Shown: piece after piece, positions 1 to 6,190 of the stretch
How the letters are laid out: every line of letters starts with the position of its first letter
How positions within the stretch are numbered: position 1 is the first letter of the stretch
DNA from: Chloroflexota bacterium
GTDB taxonomy: Bacteria; Chloroflexota; Anaerolineae; JACRMK01
Direction: 5' to 3'
Length of the DNA: 13,598 nucleotides
NCBI GenBank assembly: GCA_016200765.1
Contig: JACQEC010000305.1
Location: 1-13,598 of the forward strand
Translations under genes and position numbers: made by a program
The notes under the pieces: generated by a model
Database searches by the model: none
What the model was told of the DNA's origin: nothing
The model's input: the letters and a program-made list of their open reading frames with translations, nothing else

Positions 1-23
1 ACGCGTTCACGCGCCAACGCGCT
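1..23. repeat. Partial intergenic palindromic repeat at window edge
   Basis: CGCGTT (2-7) and AACGCG (16-21) form a 6-bp inverted repeat. The 15 bases at 9-23 (ACGCGCCAACGCGCT) are identical to 9562-9576, inside the hairpin array downstream of the DUF4349 gene, and share the ACGCGCCAAC core with 9388-9397. I read this as the edge of one copy of a dispersed intergenic repeat family in this genome. The window boundary prevents defining its full extent. Confidence 0.5.
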
Positions 24-25
24 CA

Positions 26-50
26 CCCCCGTTCGGGGGCATACGTTTTG
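26..50 (+). terminator. Small GC hairpin, weak terminator candidate
   Basis: CCCCCG (26-31) and CGGGGG (34-39) form a 6-bp stem. The loop is only two bases (TT), or four if the closing pair opens. A short T-run (46-49) follows after a gap. It could end transcription of a gene left of the window. The poor loop and non-adjacent T-run keep confidence low. Confidence 0.3.
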
Positions 51-76
51 ACGCCCCTGTGAATCCGCGTTATACC
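48..76 (+). promoter_or_regulatory. Candidate sigma70-type promoter for the rlmI-like operon
   Basis: TTGACG at 48-53 matches the -35 consensus at 5 of 6 positions. TATACC at 71-76 matches the -10 at 4 of 6. The spacer is exactly 17 bases. Transcription would begin near 82-84, leaving only about 5-7 untranslated bases before the ATG at 89. The promoter would overlap the alternative GTG start at 59, which argues against that start. Confidence 0.5.
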
Positions 77-88
77 CTTTCACCCAGT

Positions 89-1261
89 ATGGCAACTGTC
101 CTGCTCAAACCATCAGCCCAGCACCGGCTAAGAAACTTCTATCCGTGGGTGCGGCGCGACGAGGTAGAGGCCGTGCAGGGAAGCCCAGAGAACGGCGAGG
201 TGGTCGCCGTGCGCGATGCGCGCGGTGAATTTATTGGGCAGGCGTTCTTTAACGCGCAGAGCCATATTACCCTGCGCATGGTGTCTCTCGATGCCCGGCC
301 GATCAACGCGGCGTTCCTGACCGAGCGCATCCGCGCCGCGGCCCGGCGCCGCTCCGGCCGCATCGCGGGCACCAACGCCTGGCGCGTCGTCAACGGCGAA
401 AGCGATGGCTTGCCGGGGCTGATTGTGGACCGGCTGGGCGATGTGCTGGTCGTGCAGTTCCGCAATGCGGGCGTCGAGCGATTGCGCGATGCGCTCGTCG
501 AGGCGCTGATCGGCGAGCAGGGGCCGCGCAGCATCTATGAGCGCAGTGATGTGGAAGCACGCGGCGAGGAAGGGCTGGAACCGCGCGCCGGGCCGCTGTG
601 GGGCGACCCGCCGGACACCGTGGAGGTTGAGGAACAGGGTGTCCGCTTCAGGGTCAGCCTGACGCAGGGGCAGAAGACAGGGTTCTACCTTGACCAGCGC
701 GATAACCGGCGGCGCTTGCGTGAGATGGCGCGGCCGGGCGACCGCGTGCTGGATATGTATTGCTACGTCGGGGCCTTTGCCTTGCAGGCGGCGGCGGCCG
801 GCGCGAGCGCGCTGGCGGTGGATAAGGACGCCGGAGCGCTGGCCTTGCTCGAACAGGCCGCGCAGAGCAACGGGCTAAGCGAGCGCGTGGGCGTGCGCTG
901 GGGCGATGCGCTGGAGGTGATGACAGCGCTCAACGGCGAAGGCCGCAAGTTTACGCACGTCGTCCTCGACCCGCCGACGCTGGTGAAACGCAAGGAAGAC
1001 CTGCCGCGCACCAAACGCCTGTTCGTCACCTTGAGCGCCGGAGCGATGAGGCTGTTGGAGCCGGGCGGTGTGCTGTTCCTCTCCTCCTGCGCGCATTACA
1101 TCGGCGCGGACGACCTGCTCGACACCGCGCGCATCGCCGGCGGCGACGCCCAGCGCCGCGTGGAGGTCCTCGATGTGACCTATCAGCCGCCCGACCACCC
1201 GTGGATCGTGCAAATCCCCGAAACGCTGTATCTGAAGACGGTCATCTTGCGGGTCGAGTAG
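89..1261 (+). CDS. rlmI: RlmI-like class I SAM-dependent rRNA methyltransferase
   Basis: Predicted 390-residue cytosolic methyltransferase of the COG1092/RlmI family, whose characterised member makes m5C in 23S rRNA. An N-terminal PUA-like domain (about 1-75) is followed by the family signatures NGESDGLPGLIVD (102-114), GQKTGFYLDQRDNR (194-207), the SAM-binding strand VLDMYCYVGAF (220-230), the DPP motif (294-296) and SSC (332-334), where C334 is the expected catalytic cysteine. An in-frame GTG at 59 would add ten residues. ATG 89 is preferred because the protein then starts MATVLLKP, as relatives do, and because a promoter overlaps 48-76. No clear Shine-Dalgarno sequence is visible, consistent with a very short leader. 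It is followed by the PHP gene after 15 bases. The family is well supported; the exact target base is inferred from the family. Confidence 0.9.
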   Translation: MATVLLKPSAQHRLRNFYPWVRRDEVEAVQGSPENGEVVAVRDARGEFIGQAFFNAQSHITLRMVSLDARPINAAFLTERIRAAARRRSGRIAGTNAWRVVNGESDGLPGLIVDRLGDVLVVQFRNAGVERLRDALVEALIGEQGPRSIYERSDVEARGEEGLEPRAGPLWGDPPDTVEVEEQGVRFRVSLTQGQKTGFYLDQRDNRRRLREMARPGDRVLDMYCYVGAFALQAAAAGASALAVDKDAGALALLEQAAQSNGLSERVGVRWGDALEVMTALNGEGRKFTHVVLDPPTLVKRKEDLPRTKRLFVTLSAGAMRLLEPGGVLFLSSCAHYIGADDLLDTARIAGGDAQRRVEVLDVTYQPPDHPWIVQIPETLYLKTVILRVE

Positions 1262-1276
1262 AATTTGGAGGCGACG

Positions 1277-2164
1277 ATGTGGCTCAAAGGCAACTTGCAT
1301 ACGCATACCAACCAATCGGACGGCGACGCGCCGCCCAACGCGGTGGCGGCGTGGTACGCCGGGCACGGCTACGACTTTTTGGCGATCACCGATCACAACC
1401 TGCTCACCCGCCCTGCGGAGGAGCACGGCTTGCAGTTATTGACGGGTACGGAAATATCACTGGTGGCGGAGCGCAAGCCGATCCACGTCAACGCCTTCAA
1501 CATCGGCGACCTTGCGGTGATCGCGAAGCCGGACGCCGGCATCGTGGAGACCTTGCAGGACGCGGTGAACGCGGCCAACGCGGCGGGCGGCCTGCCGATG
1601 ATCAATCACCCCAATTTCAAATGGGCATTCGGCCCGGCGGAGATGGCGCGCGTCGCGGGCTGGTCGCTGTTGGAAATCCACAACGCCAGCACCGACTGCA
1701 ACAACTTCGGCTACGGCGGGCGGATGGGCGTCGAGGCGATGTGGGATGAACTGCTCAGCGCGGGACTGCGGGTGTTCGGCGTGGCGGCGGACGATGCGCA
1801 CGATTTCCTGAAGGAGCGCTGGGGCCACGTCTCGCCGCCCGGGCTGGCCTGGGTGCAGGTCTGTGCGACTGATCGCTCCGCGCGGGCGATTGTGTCGGCC
1901 TTGCAAGCGGGCGACTTCTATGCCAGCACCGAAATCGTCGTCGAGCAGTGGGCGCGCGACGGCGACACGTTGCGCCTGCCCATCCGCCCACAGCGCGATT
2001 ACACGTACACCACGCACTTCATCGGCCAGCGGGGGCGCGCGCTCGCGTCGGTAGATGGCATTAACGCGGCCTATCCCATACGCGGTGACGAACGGTACGT
2101 GCGCGCCAAGGTCTGCTCCAGCAACGGCGGCTGGGCGTGGACCCAGCCGCATTTTATCGGTTGA
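1277..2164 (+). CDS. Stand-alone PHP-domain phosphoesterase/metallohydrolase
   Basis: Predicted 295-residue PHP (polymerase and histidinol phosphatase) superfamily enzyme, metal-dependent and probably cytosolic. Motifs: HTHTNQSDG (8-16), ITDHN (37-41), GTE (57-59), INHPNF (109-114), EIHN (133-136) and AADDAH (170-175). Together these supply the His/Asp/Glu metal ligands of a trinuclear-type site. It resembles stand-alone members sometimes named CehA/McbA-like and has no polymerase domain. The C-terminal ~90 residues look like the small beta-rich extension of such proteins. ATG 1277 is chosen over an in-frame TTG at 1265 because GGAGG (1267-1271) sits five bases before the ATG. It lies 15 bases after the rlmI-like gene, so it is probably cotranscribed. 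The substrate (phosphoester, nucleotide or other) cannot be told from sequence. Confidence 0.85.
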   Translation: MWLKGNLHTHTNQSDGDAPPNAVAAWYAGHGYDFLAITDHNLLTRPAEEHGLQLLTGTEISLVAERKPIHVNAFNIGDLAVIAKPDAGIVETLQDAVNAANAAGGLPMINHPNFKWAFGPAEMARVAGWSLLEIHNASTDCNNFGYGGRMGVEAMWDELLSAGLRVFGVAADDAHDFLKERWGHVSPPGLAWVQVCATDRSARAIVSALQAGDFYASTEIVVEQWARDGDTLRLPIRPQRDYTYTTHFIGQRGRALASVDGINAAYPIRGDERYVRAKVCSSNGGWAWTQPHFIG

Positions 2165-2177
2165 GCGGGGCCGAACG

Positions 2178-2555
2178 ATGTCGAGCAAACTGCTCAAGCC
2201 CAAGCCGATGCTCGTCGTCGAGCCATGCGCCACCTGCGGGCGCGCGCACAGCGGCCCGCGCGACTACCGGCGTTGCGCCGTTTGCGAGCAGGTCTTTTGC
2301 TGGGATGGCGCGCCACAGCGCGAAAACTGGTTTGCCGTCGAGACGCGCCCGTGCGGCAGTTGCCGCGACAACACCAGCGATTTCGACCGCTGTCGCGGCT
2401 GTGTGACCCGCTGTTGGGTCTGGTTCGGCGCCGATTGGCCCGCCATTCGCCCGCTCGCCCTGTTCATCTTCATCGCGGTGGTGTTCTCCACCGCCTTCTG
2501 GACGCTGTTCTTCTGGGGCGTCAACCTCTGGCTGCGCAGTCTGGGCATTGGATAA
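2178..2555 (+). CDS. Small Cys-rich (zinc-ribbon-like) C-tail membrane protein
   Basis: A 125-residue protein I do not recognise as a named family. Cys pairs occur as CxxC at 17/20, 33/36, 59/62 and 72/75, plus C41 and C79. This is the pattern of two zinc-ribbon or treble-clef-like knuckles. A hydrophobic stretch (about 90-119, aromatic-rich, with W108, F111, F112, W113, W118) is a likely C-terminal membrane anchor, which would place the Cys domain in the cytoplasm. The ATG lies 13 bases after the PHP stop with only a weak G-rich ribosome site, so translation is probably coupled to that gene. The paired-Cys spacing and low-complexity-free composition argue for a real gene. Function is unknown; a metal-binding accessory to the PHP enzyme is only a guess. 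Confidence 0.7.
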   Translation: MSSKLLKPKPMLVVEPCATCGRAHSGPRDYRRCAVCEQVFCWDGAPQRENWFAVETRPCGSCRDNTSDFDRCRGCVTRCWVWFGADWPAIRPLALFIFIAVVFSTAFWTLFFWGVNLWLRSLGIG

Positions 2556-2558
2556 AGC

Positions 2559-2589
2559 AGGCCTTATATGTTTTGTAAGGCTTTCCTTT
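2559..2589 (+). terminator. Candidate intrinsic terminator ending the rlmI-PHP transcript
   Basis: AGGCCTTA (2559-2566) pairs with TAAGGCTT (2576-2583), giving an 8-bp stem with one G-T wobble and a 9-base loop. The T-rich stretch TTTCCTTT follows at 2582-2589. It begins just after the stop codon of the Cys-rich gene. The right arm also contains the -35 element of the hppA promoter, so a terminator and a promoter overlap here. The stem is short and the T-run is interrupted by CC. Confidence 0.45.
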
Positions 2590-2601
2590 GTATGTTACAA
2601 T
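2573..2601 (+). promoter_or_regulatory. Candidate promoter for hppA (extended -10)
   Basis: TTGTAA (2573-2578, 4 of 6 to TTGACA) is separated by 17 bases from TACAAT (2596-2601, 5 of 6 to TATAAT). A TG at 2593-2594 gives an extended -10 (TGnTACAAT). The predicted start is near 2608, leaving an untranslated leader of about 40 bases. This AT-rich stretch is conspicuous in otherwise GC-rich DNA and is the best promoter match in the window. Confidence 0.65.
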
Positions 2602-2648
2602 AGCCGCCGTTACTTACCCTTACGTCCCACAGCAAGTGGAGGAGAAGC

Positions 2649-4790
2649 ATGGATTTGTACATTTGGATAGTGCCAGTCGTCAGCCTCATCGCGCTGGCCT
2701 TTGTCGGCTGGCTGGCATACGACGTGCTGCGCCGCGATACGGGCACCCCGCGTATGCAAGAAGTGGGCCAGACGATTTTTGAGGGCGCGGTCGCCTTCCT
2801 CAAGCGGCAATACACAACCATCGGCATTCTGGCGGTCGTCACCGCCGTCCTGCTGGGCCTGCTCATCGGCCTGTTCGACAAGTTCCCGGAGGTCGAGGCG
2901 TTCCGCAGTGACACCATGCGGCTGGGCATGCTGACCGGCTTTGCCTTTCTGGTCGGCGCGGCGGCCTCGGCGTTGAGCGGGATTATCGGCATGTATGTGG
3001 CGGTGCAGTCGAACCGCCGCGTCGCCAGCGCGGCCCGCGCGGGCGTCGGGCCTGCGCTTCAGGTTGCCCTGCGCGGCGGCGCGGTGTCGGGTTTTCTGGT
3101 CGTCACGCTGTCGCTGATTGGCGTGTTTATCATGTTTGTGCTGTATGGCGGCTTGCAGAACCCGAAAGACGCTCCGTTCTTGATTGTTGGCACCGGTTTC
3201 GGCGCGAGCTTCGTCGCGCTCTTTGCCCAGCTCGGCGGCGGCATCTACACGAAGGCGGCTGACGTTGGCGCGGACCTCGTGGGCAAGGTTGAGGCGGGCG
3301 TGCCGGAGGACGACCCGCGCAACGCGGGCGTCGTCGCCGACCTCGTGGGCGACAACGTGGGCGACTGCGCCGGGCGCGGCGCCGACCTGTTCGAGTCCAC
3401 CGTCGCCGAAAACATCGGCGCGATGATTCTCGGCGTGGCCATCTTCAACAAGACGCAGAACACCGCGTGGATCTTCTTCCCGCTGGTCGTGCGCTCCATC
3501 GGCTTGCTGGCCTCGATTATCGGCCTGCTGTCGGTGCGGTATCGCAAGGGCGAAGAGCCGATGAACGCGCTCTTCCGCGGCTACGGCGTGGCCGCGCTGT
3601 TGTCGGCGCTGGGCATGTTTTGGGTGACCAACACCATGCTCGGCGCGGCGTGGTGGTGGCTGTTCCTCGCCGGACTGGTGGGCATCCTCGCCGCGGTCGC
3701 GTTTGTGCTGATTACGATGTACTACACCGAAGCGCGCTTCCGGCCGGTGCAGGAAATCGCCGACGCCAGCCGGACGGGCGTGGCGACGAACATCATCAGC
3801 GGCATTGCGGTCGCGTTTGAGAACACGGCGGCTCCGGTGATCGGCATCGCCATCGCGCTGTTGGCCTCGTTCTATCTCGGCTCCCAGACCGCCGGCATTC
3901 TGAATGTGCAGTTGCATGAAGCCGGCATCTTCGGCACCGCCGTGGCGACGATGGGCATGTTGATGACCGCCGCGTTTGTGCTGGCCATGGACACCTTTGG
4001 CCCGATTGTAGACAACGCGGGCGGCATCGTGGAAATGTCGGACGCGCCGGAAGAAGTGCGCAACGGCACCGACGCCCTCGACTCGGCGGGCAACACCACC
4101 AAGGCGCTGACCAAGGGCTACGCGATCGGCTCGGCGGCGCTGGCCGCGTTCCTGTTGTTCAGCGCGTATCTGGACAAGGTCAGGCTCGTCCAGCGCGCGC
4201 AAGGCGTGAAGCCGGAGAATATTTTGAGCGCGGTGGATTTGGGCAAGGTTGAAGTATTCGTGGGCGGGTTGGTGGGCGCGATGTTGATCTTCCTCTTCTC
4301 CTCGCTGGCCATCCGCGCCGTCAGCAATGTGGCGCAGGAGATCATCAAGGAAGTGCGGCGCCAGTTCAAAGAGATCCCCGGTCTGTTGGAAGGCAAGCCC
4401 GGCGCGAAGGCCGATTACGCGCGCTGTGTGGATATCACGACGCGCGGCGCGCTCAAGGCGATGGTCGCGCCCGGCATCCTCGCGGTAGGCGCGCCGATAC
4501 TGGTCGGCTTCCTGCTGAAGGCCGAAGCCGCGGCGGGGCTGTTGATGGTCGGCACGATGGCAGGCATCCTGCTGGCGACGGTGATGAACAACGGCGGCGG
4601 CGCGTGGGACAACGCCAAGAAGTTCATCGAGGCCGGCAACTACGGCGGCAAAGGCTCCGAAGCGCACAAGGCCTCGGTGGTGGGCGACACCGTCGGCGAC
4701 CCGTGGAAGGACACGGCCGGCCCATCACTGCACGTGTTGATCAAACTGCTGGCGACGATTACGCTGGTGCTGGCGCCGCTGTTTATTTAG
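2649..4790 (+). CDS. hppA: Membrane proton-translocating pyrophosphatase, K+-independent type
   Basis: A 713-residue polytopic membrane protein of the usual family length (about 16 helices). It hydrolyses cytosolic pyrophosphate and pumps H+ outward. Signature motifs include GVPEDDPRN (217-225), DNVGDCAG (235-242), the GNTTKALTKGYAIGSAAL segment around 481-498, and DTVGDPWKDTAG (680-691). These provide the Mg-PPi-binding Asp and Lys residues. K485 and T488 sit where K+-dependent enzymes carry Ala and Gly/Ala. This K..T pair is the established marker of the K+-independent class, whose characterised members pump H+. GGAGGAG (2638-2644) lies four bases before the ATG. The gene has its own promoter and a strong terminator, so it is a single-gene unit. 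No truncation or frameshift is seen. A role in recovering energy from biosynthetic PPi is inferred from the family. Confidence 0.97.
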   Translation: MDLYIWIVPVVSLIALAFVGWLAYDVLRRDTGTPRMQEVGQTIFEGAVAFLKRQYTTIGILAVVTAVLLGLLIGLFDKFPEVEAFRSDTMRLGMLTGFAFLVGAAASALSGIIGMYVAVQSNRRVASAARAGVGPALQVALRGGAVSGFLVVTLSLIGVFIMFVLYGGLQNPKDAPFLIVGTGFGASFVALFAQLGGGIYTKAADVGADLVGKVEAGVPEDDPRNAGVVADLVGDNVGDCAGRGADLFESTVAENIGAMILGVAIFNKTQNTAWIFFPLVVRSIGLLASIIGLLSVRYRKGEEPMNALFRGYGVAALLSALGMFWVTNTMLGAAWWWLFLAGLVGILAAVAFVLITMYYTEARFRPVQEIADASRTGVATNIISGIAVAFENTAAPVIGIAIALLASFYLGSQTAGILNVQLHEAGIFGTAVATMGMLMTAAFVLAMDTFGPIVDNAGGIVEMSDAPEEVRNGTDALDSAGNTTKALTKGYAIGSAALAAFLLFSAYLDKVRLVQRAQGVKPENILSAVDLGKVEVFVGGLVGAMLIFLFSSLAIRAVSNVAQEIIKEVRRQFKEIPGLLEGKPGAKADYARCVDITTRGALKAMVAPGILAVGAPILVGFLLKAEAAAGLLMVGTMAGILLATVMNNGGGAWDNAKKFIEAGNYGGKGSEAHKASVVGDTVGDPWKDTAGPSLHVLIKLLATITLVLAPLFI

Positions 4791-4799
4791 ACGCACCCC

Positions 4800-4850
4800 A
4801 CCTGTAACCTGAAAAGCCCATCAACGCTGAAACTCGTTGATGGGCTTTTT
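4800..4850 (+). repeat. Copy 1 of a duplicated terminator-like sequence
   Basis: Three blocks of 4800-4850 recur in the same order at 5454-5513: ACCTGTAACC (identical), GCCCAT[C/A]AACGC, and AACTCGTTGA[T/C]GGGC[T/C]TTTTT. The second copy has 8-9 extra bases between the last two blocks. Copy 1 contains the intact hppA terminator. Together they bracket the 4851-5453 island. Confidence 0.75.
4812..4850. terminator. Strong intrinsic terminator of hppA
   Basis: AAAAGCCCATCAACG (4812-4826) and CGTTGATGGGCTTTT (4835-4849) form a perfect 15-bp stem with an 8-base loop, ending in five T's. The A-run on the left arm would also make it work for minus-strand transcripts. It lies 21 bases after the hppA stop. 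The sequence from 4800 to 4850 recurs in altered form at 5454-5513. Confidence 0.95.
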
Positions 4851-5121
4851 GCTGGGGTTTCATAGACGAGACGTGAACGAGACCTATCGCACCGAGCGTT
4901 GCTGGCGTATGGGCATGAATCGCTGTTCGCGGGTTGGGCGGCAGGATGGGTGCGCGACAGGAGCGGGGTCAAGCTGAGGCCATCCACTAGGTCATACCTG
5001 TTGAGACCGCGATGAGCACGTCGCAACTGCATCTGGAAACCCTGTTCGTGCTGGACGCCGCAGGTCGCATCGCGTCGCCGCTTACAGTTCGCCTGCTCCA
5101 CGGAGGGCGGGTCGGTTGCGA
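4851..5121. other. Gene-poor stretch with no convincing intact gene
   Basis: These 271 bases lie between the hppA terminator and the small minus-strand gene. I see no complete coding region, hairpin or recognisable RNA. Short open frames here have no protein-like composition, apart from the start of the frame at 5012, reported separately as a possible gene remnant. The stretch looks like decaying coding sequence, but that is inference. Confidence 0.5.
5012..5080 (+). pseudogene. Possible N-terminal remnant of a GNAT acetyltransferase
   Basis: The frame opening at ATG 5012 begins MSTSQLHLETLFVLDAAGRI. That resembles the start of a group of GNAT-family acetyltransferases in Chloroflexota and Actinobacteria, which open LH(I/L)ETLF..DA.GR. 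From about residue 22 the resemblance stops. The frame closes at 5203 after running antisense into the small gene at 5122-5424. No acetyl-CoA-binding motif is present. If the match is real, this is a 5' fragment left when the rest was replaced or deleted. The match rests on about 20 residues recalled from memory. Confidence 0.3.
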
Positions 5122-5424
5122 TCAGCTCCTCTGTTCCAATTTCATTTCGACCAGGACTTTCATATGCTGGAGCGCTTCGCTCACTGCTTCCAAATCTTCC
5201 TGATTCAATACGATGGTAGAGTGATAAAGATTAAGCGCATATACCTGCTCTAGAACTCCCCACTCATGCTCGAATCTCTTGATCCAGTCTTGATCGCGCT
5301 CGGTCAACACGCCTAATAGTCCCTTCAATGAATTGATAATCCTACCCAAAGAATTCAAGTCAATCTTTCGGTTCGAGATTTGATCAAGCATGCGCTTGTA
5401 TTGACGATGATCGTATTCATTCAT
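5122..5424 (-). CDS. Hypothetical small acidic helical protein (orphan, low-GC gene)
   Basis: A 100-residue protein, probably all-helical and soluble, with no signal peptide or membrane segment. It is rich in charged residues and has a recognisable core, EWGVLEQVYALNL (about 54-66), after a stretch of hydrophobic heptads (LGRIINSLKGLLGVL). The composition is protein-like and the codons are AT-richer than neighbouring genes, suggesting separate origin. It resembles small uncharacterised proteins of about 100 residues that I associate with polymorphic-toxin or immunity neighbourhoods, but I cannot name the family. The ribosome site upstream of the ATG (AGAG) is weak, and no good promoter was seen. 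It stands alone between two copies of a terminator-like sequence. No toxin partner is present in the window. Confidence 0.6.
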   Translation of the reverse strand: MNEYDHRQYKRMLDQISNRKIDLNSLGRIINSLKGLLGVLTERDQDWIKRFEHEWGVLEQVYALNLYHSTIVLNQEDLEAVSEALQHMKVLVEMKLEQRS

Positions 5425-5453
5425 ACTCTGTTAGCAGCTCTTGGGCTCAATCT

Positions 5454-5513
5454 ACCTGTAACCGATCGGGCCCATAAACGCGTGAGTACGTCAACTCGTT
5501 GACGGGCCTTTTT
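5454..5513 (+). repeat. Copy 2 of the duplicated terminator-like sequence (degenerate)
   Basis: Shares ACCTGTAACC (5454-5463), GCCCATAAACGC and AACTCGTTGACGGGCCTTTTT-like blocks with 4800-4850. Its long stem is imperfect: GGCCCATAAACG against CGTTGACGGGCC has two mismatches. A shorter CGTCAAC/GTTGACG palindrome (5489-5504) directly precedes GGCC and five T's (5509-5513). It points along the plus strand, yet no plus-strand gene precedes it, so it looks like a relic rather than a working terminator. Confidence 0.65.
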
Positions 5514-5518
5514 CGATG

Positions 5519-6190
5519 TCACGGCGCGGCGACGCGCAAACGCTCCCACAACTGCGCTTTCAATCGCGTGAACTCTTCCTGAAATGCCGCGCTGTGGAGC
5601 GGATTGGTCGTCATAATCAGCGCGTCCTCGCCATTATCGGAGTAGTAGCGTTTGCGCCGCCCGGCCACGCTGAAGCGGTATTTGCGATAGAGGTTCTGCG
5701 CCACAGCGTTGCTGACCCTGACCTCCAGCGTGGCCACCTCCGCGCCCCAAGCTTGCGCCTGTTCAATCATCGCCGCCAGCAGAAGTTCCCCCAGATGCTT
5801 CCCGCGCCACTCGCGCACCGTGGCGATGGTGCTGATGTGCGCTTCGCCGGCCATCAGCCAAAAGCCGCCGTGCCCCAGGATGGGCGGCAGGGCGGGCCGA
5901 GAGGCTGACACGACGGGGGGCTGGAGCGCGCCTTCCCCGAAGACCACGTTCCAGAACCGTCTCCGCGCGCGGGGCGTGGCGCGGGGCGGCGCGGAAACCG
6001 GCGCGTGCTGTTTACGCACGACCCAATAGTGCGCCATCCCGTTGTGGCGCAGTTCATGCCGGTAGGCGCTGGCGGTCCACGGCGCGCTGAAGGCTTCGCG
6101 CTCAATCACGATTACCGGCTCGATGTCGTCTTCCTGCATCGGTTCGACGACGTAGGGAATCGCAGAGTAGTCAAGCATCGTCGTCTTCAC
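5519..6190 (-). CDS. rimI: RimI-type GNAT N-acetyltransferase
   Basis: A 223-residue GNAT-fold protein of the RimI family, which acetylates protein N-termini (ribosomal protein S18 in E. coli). Expected pieces: the MQEDDIEPVIVIEREAFSAPWT start (18-39), HYWVV (54-58), GGFWLMAGEAHISTIAT (108-124), the acetyl-CoA loop RGKHLG (129-134), ATLEVRVSNAVAQNLYRKYRF, and the RKRYYSDNGEDALIM end. Residues 62-104 are a Pro/Arg-rich insertion between two core strands, absent from E. coli RimI, and the tail is about 30 residues longer. The GTG at 6190 overlaps the tsaB stop (GTGA), typical of coupled translation; ATG 6178 is an alternative start. Its position after tsaE-tsaB is the classic arrangement. The in vivo substrate is not known from sequence. 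Confidence 0.9.
   Translation of the reverse strand: MKTTMLDYSAIPYVVEPMQEDDIEPVIVIEREAFSAPWTASAYRHELRHNGMAHYWVVRKQHAPVSAPPRATPRARRRFWNVVFGEGALQPPVVSASRPALPPILGHGGFWLMAGEAHISTIATVREWRGKHLGELLLAAMIEQAQAWGAEVATLEVRVSNAVAQNLYRKYRFSVAGRRKRYYSDNGEDALIMTTNPLHSAAFQEEFTRLKAQLWERLRVAAP

Noticed and set aside
1457..2233. 258-codon minus-strand frame opposite the PHP gene
   Set aside because: It is antisense to a gene with clear catalytic motifs, is rich in Arg/Ala/Val/His and has no recognisable domain.
2610..4667. Very long open frame (685 codons) on the minus strand opposite hppA
   Set aside because: hppA is an unmistakable full-length family member. The antisense frame is a high-GC shadow with His/Arg/Gln/Ala-rich low-information composition and no motif.
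4787..5101. 104-codon minus-strand frame covering the hppA terminator and the gene-poor stretch
   Set aside because: It would read through a perfect 15-bp terminator hairpin, has no ribosome site, and its product has no protein-like pattern.
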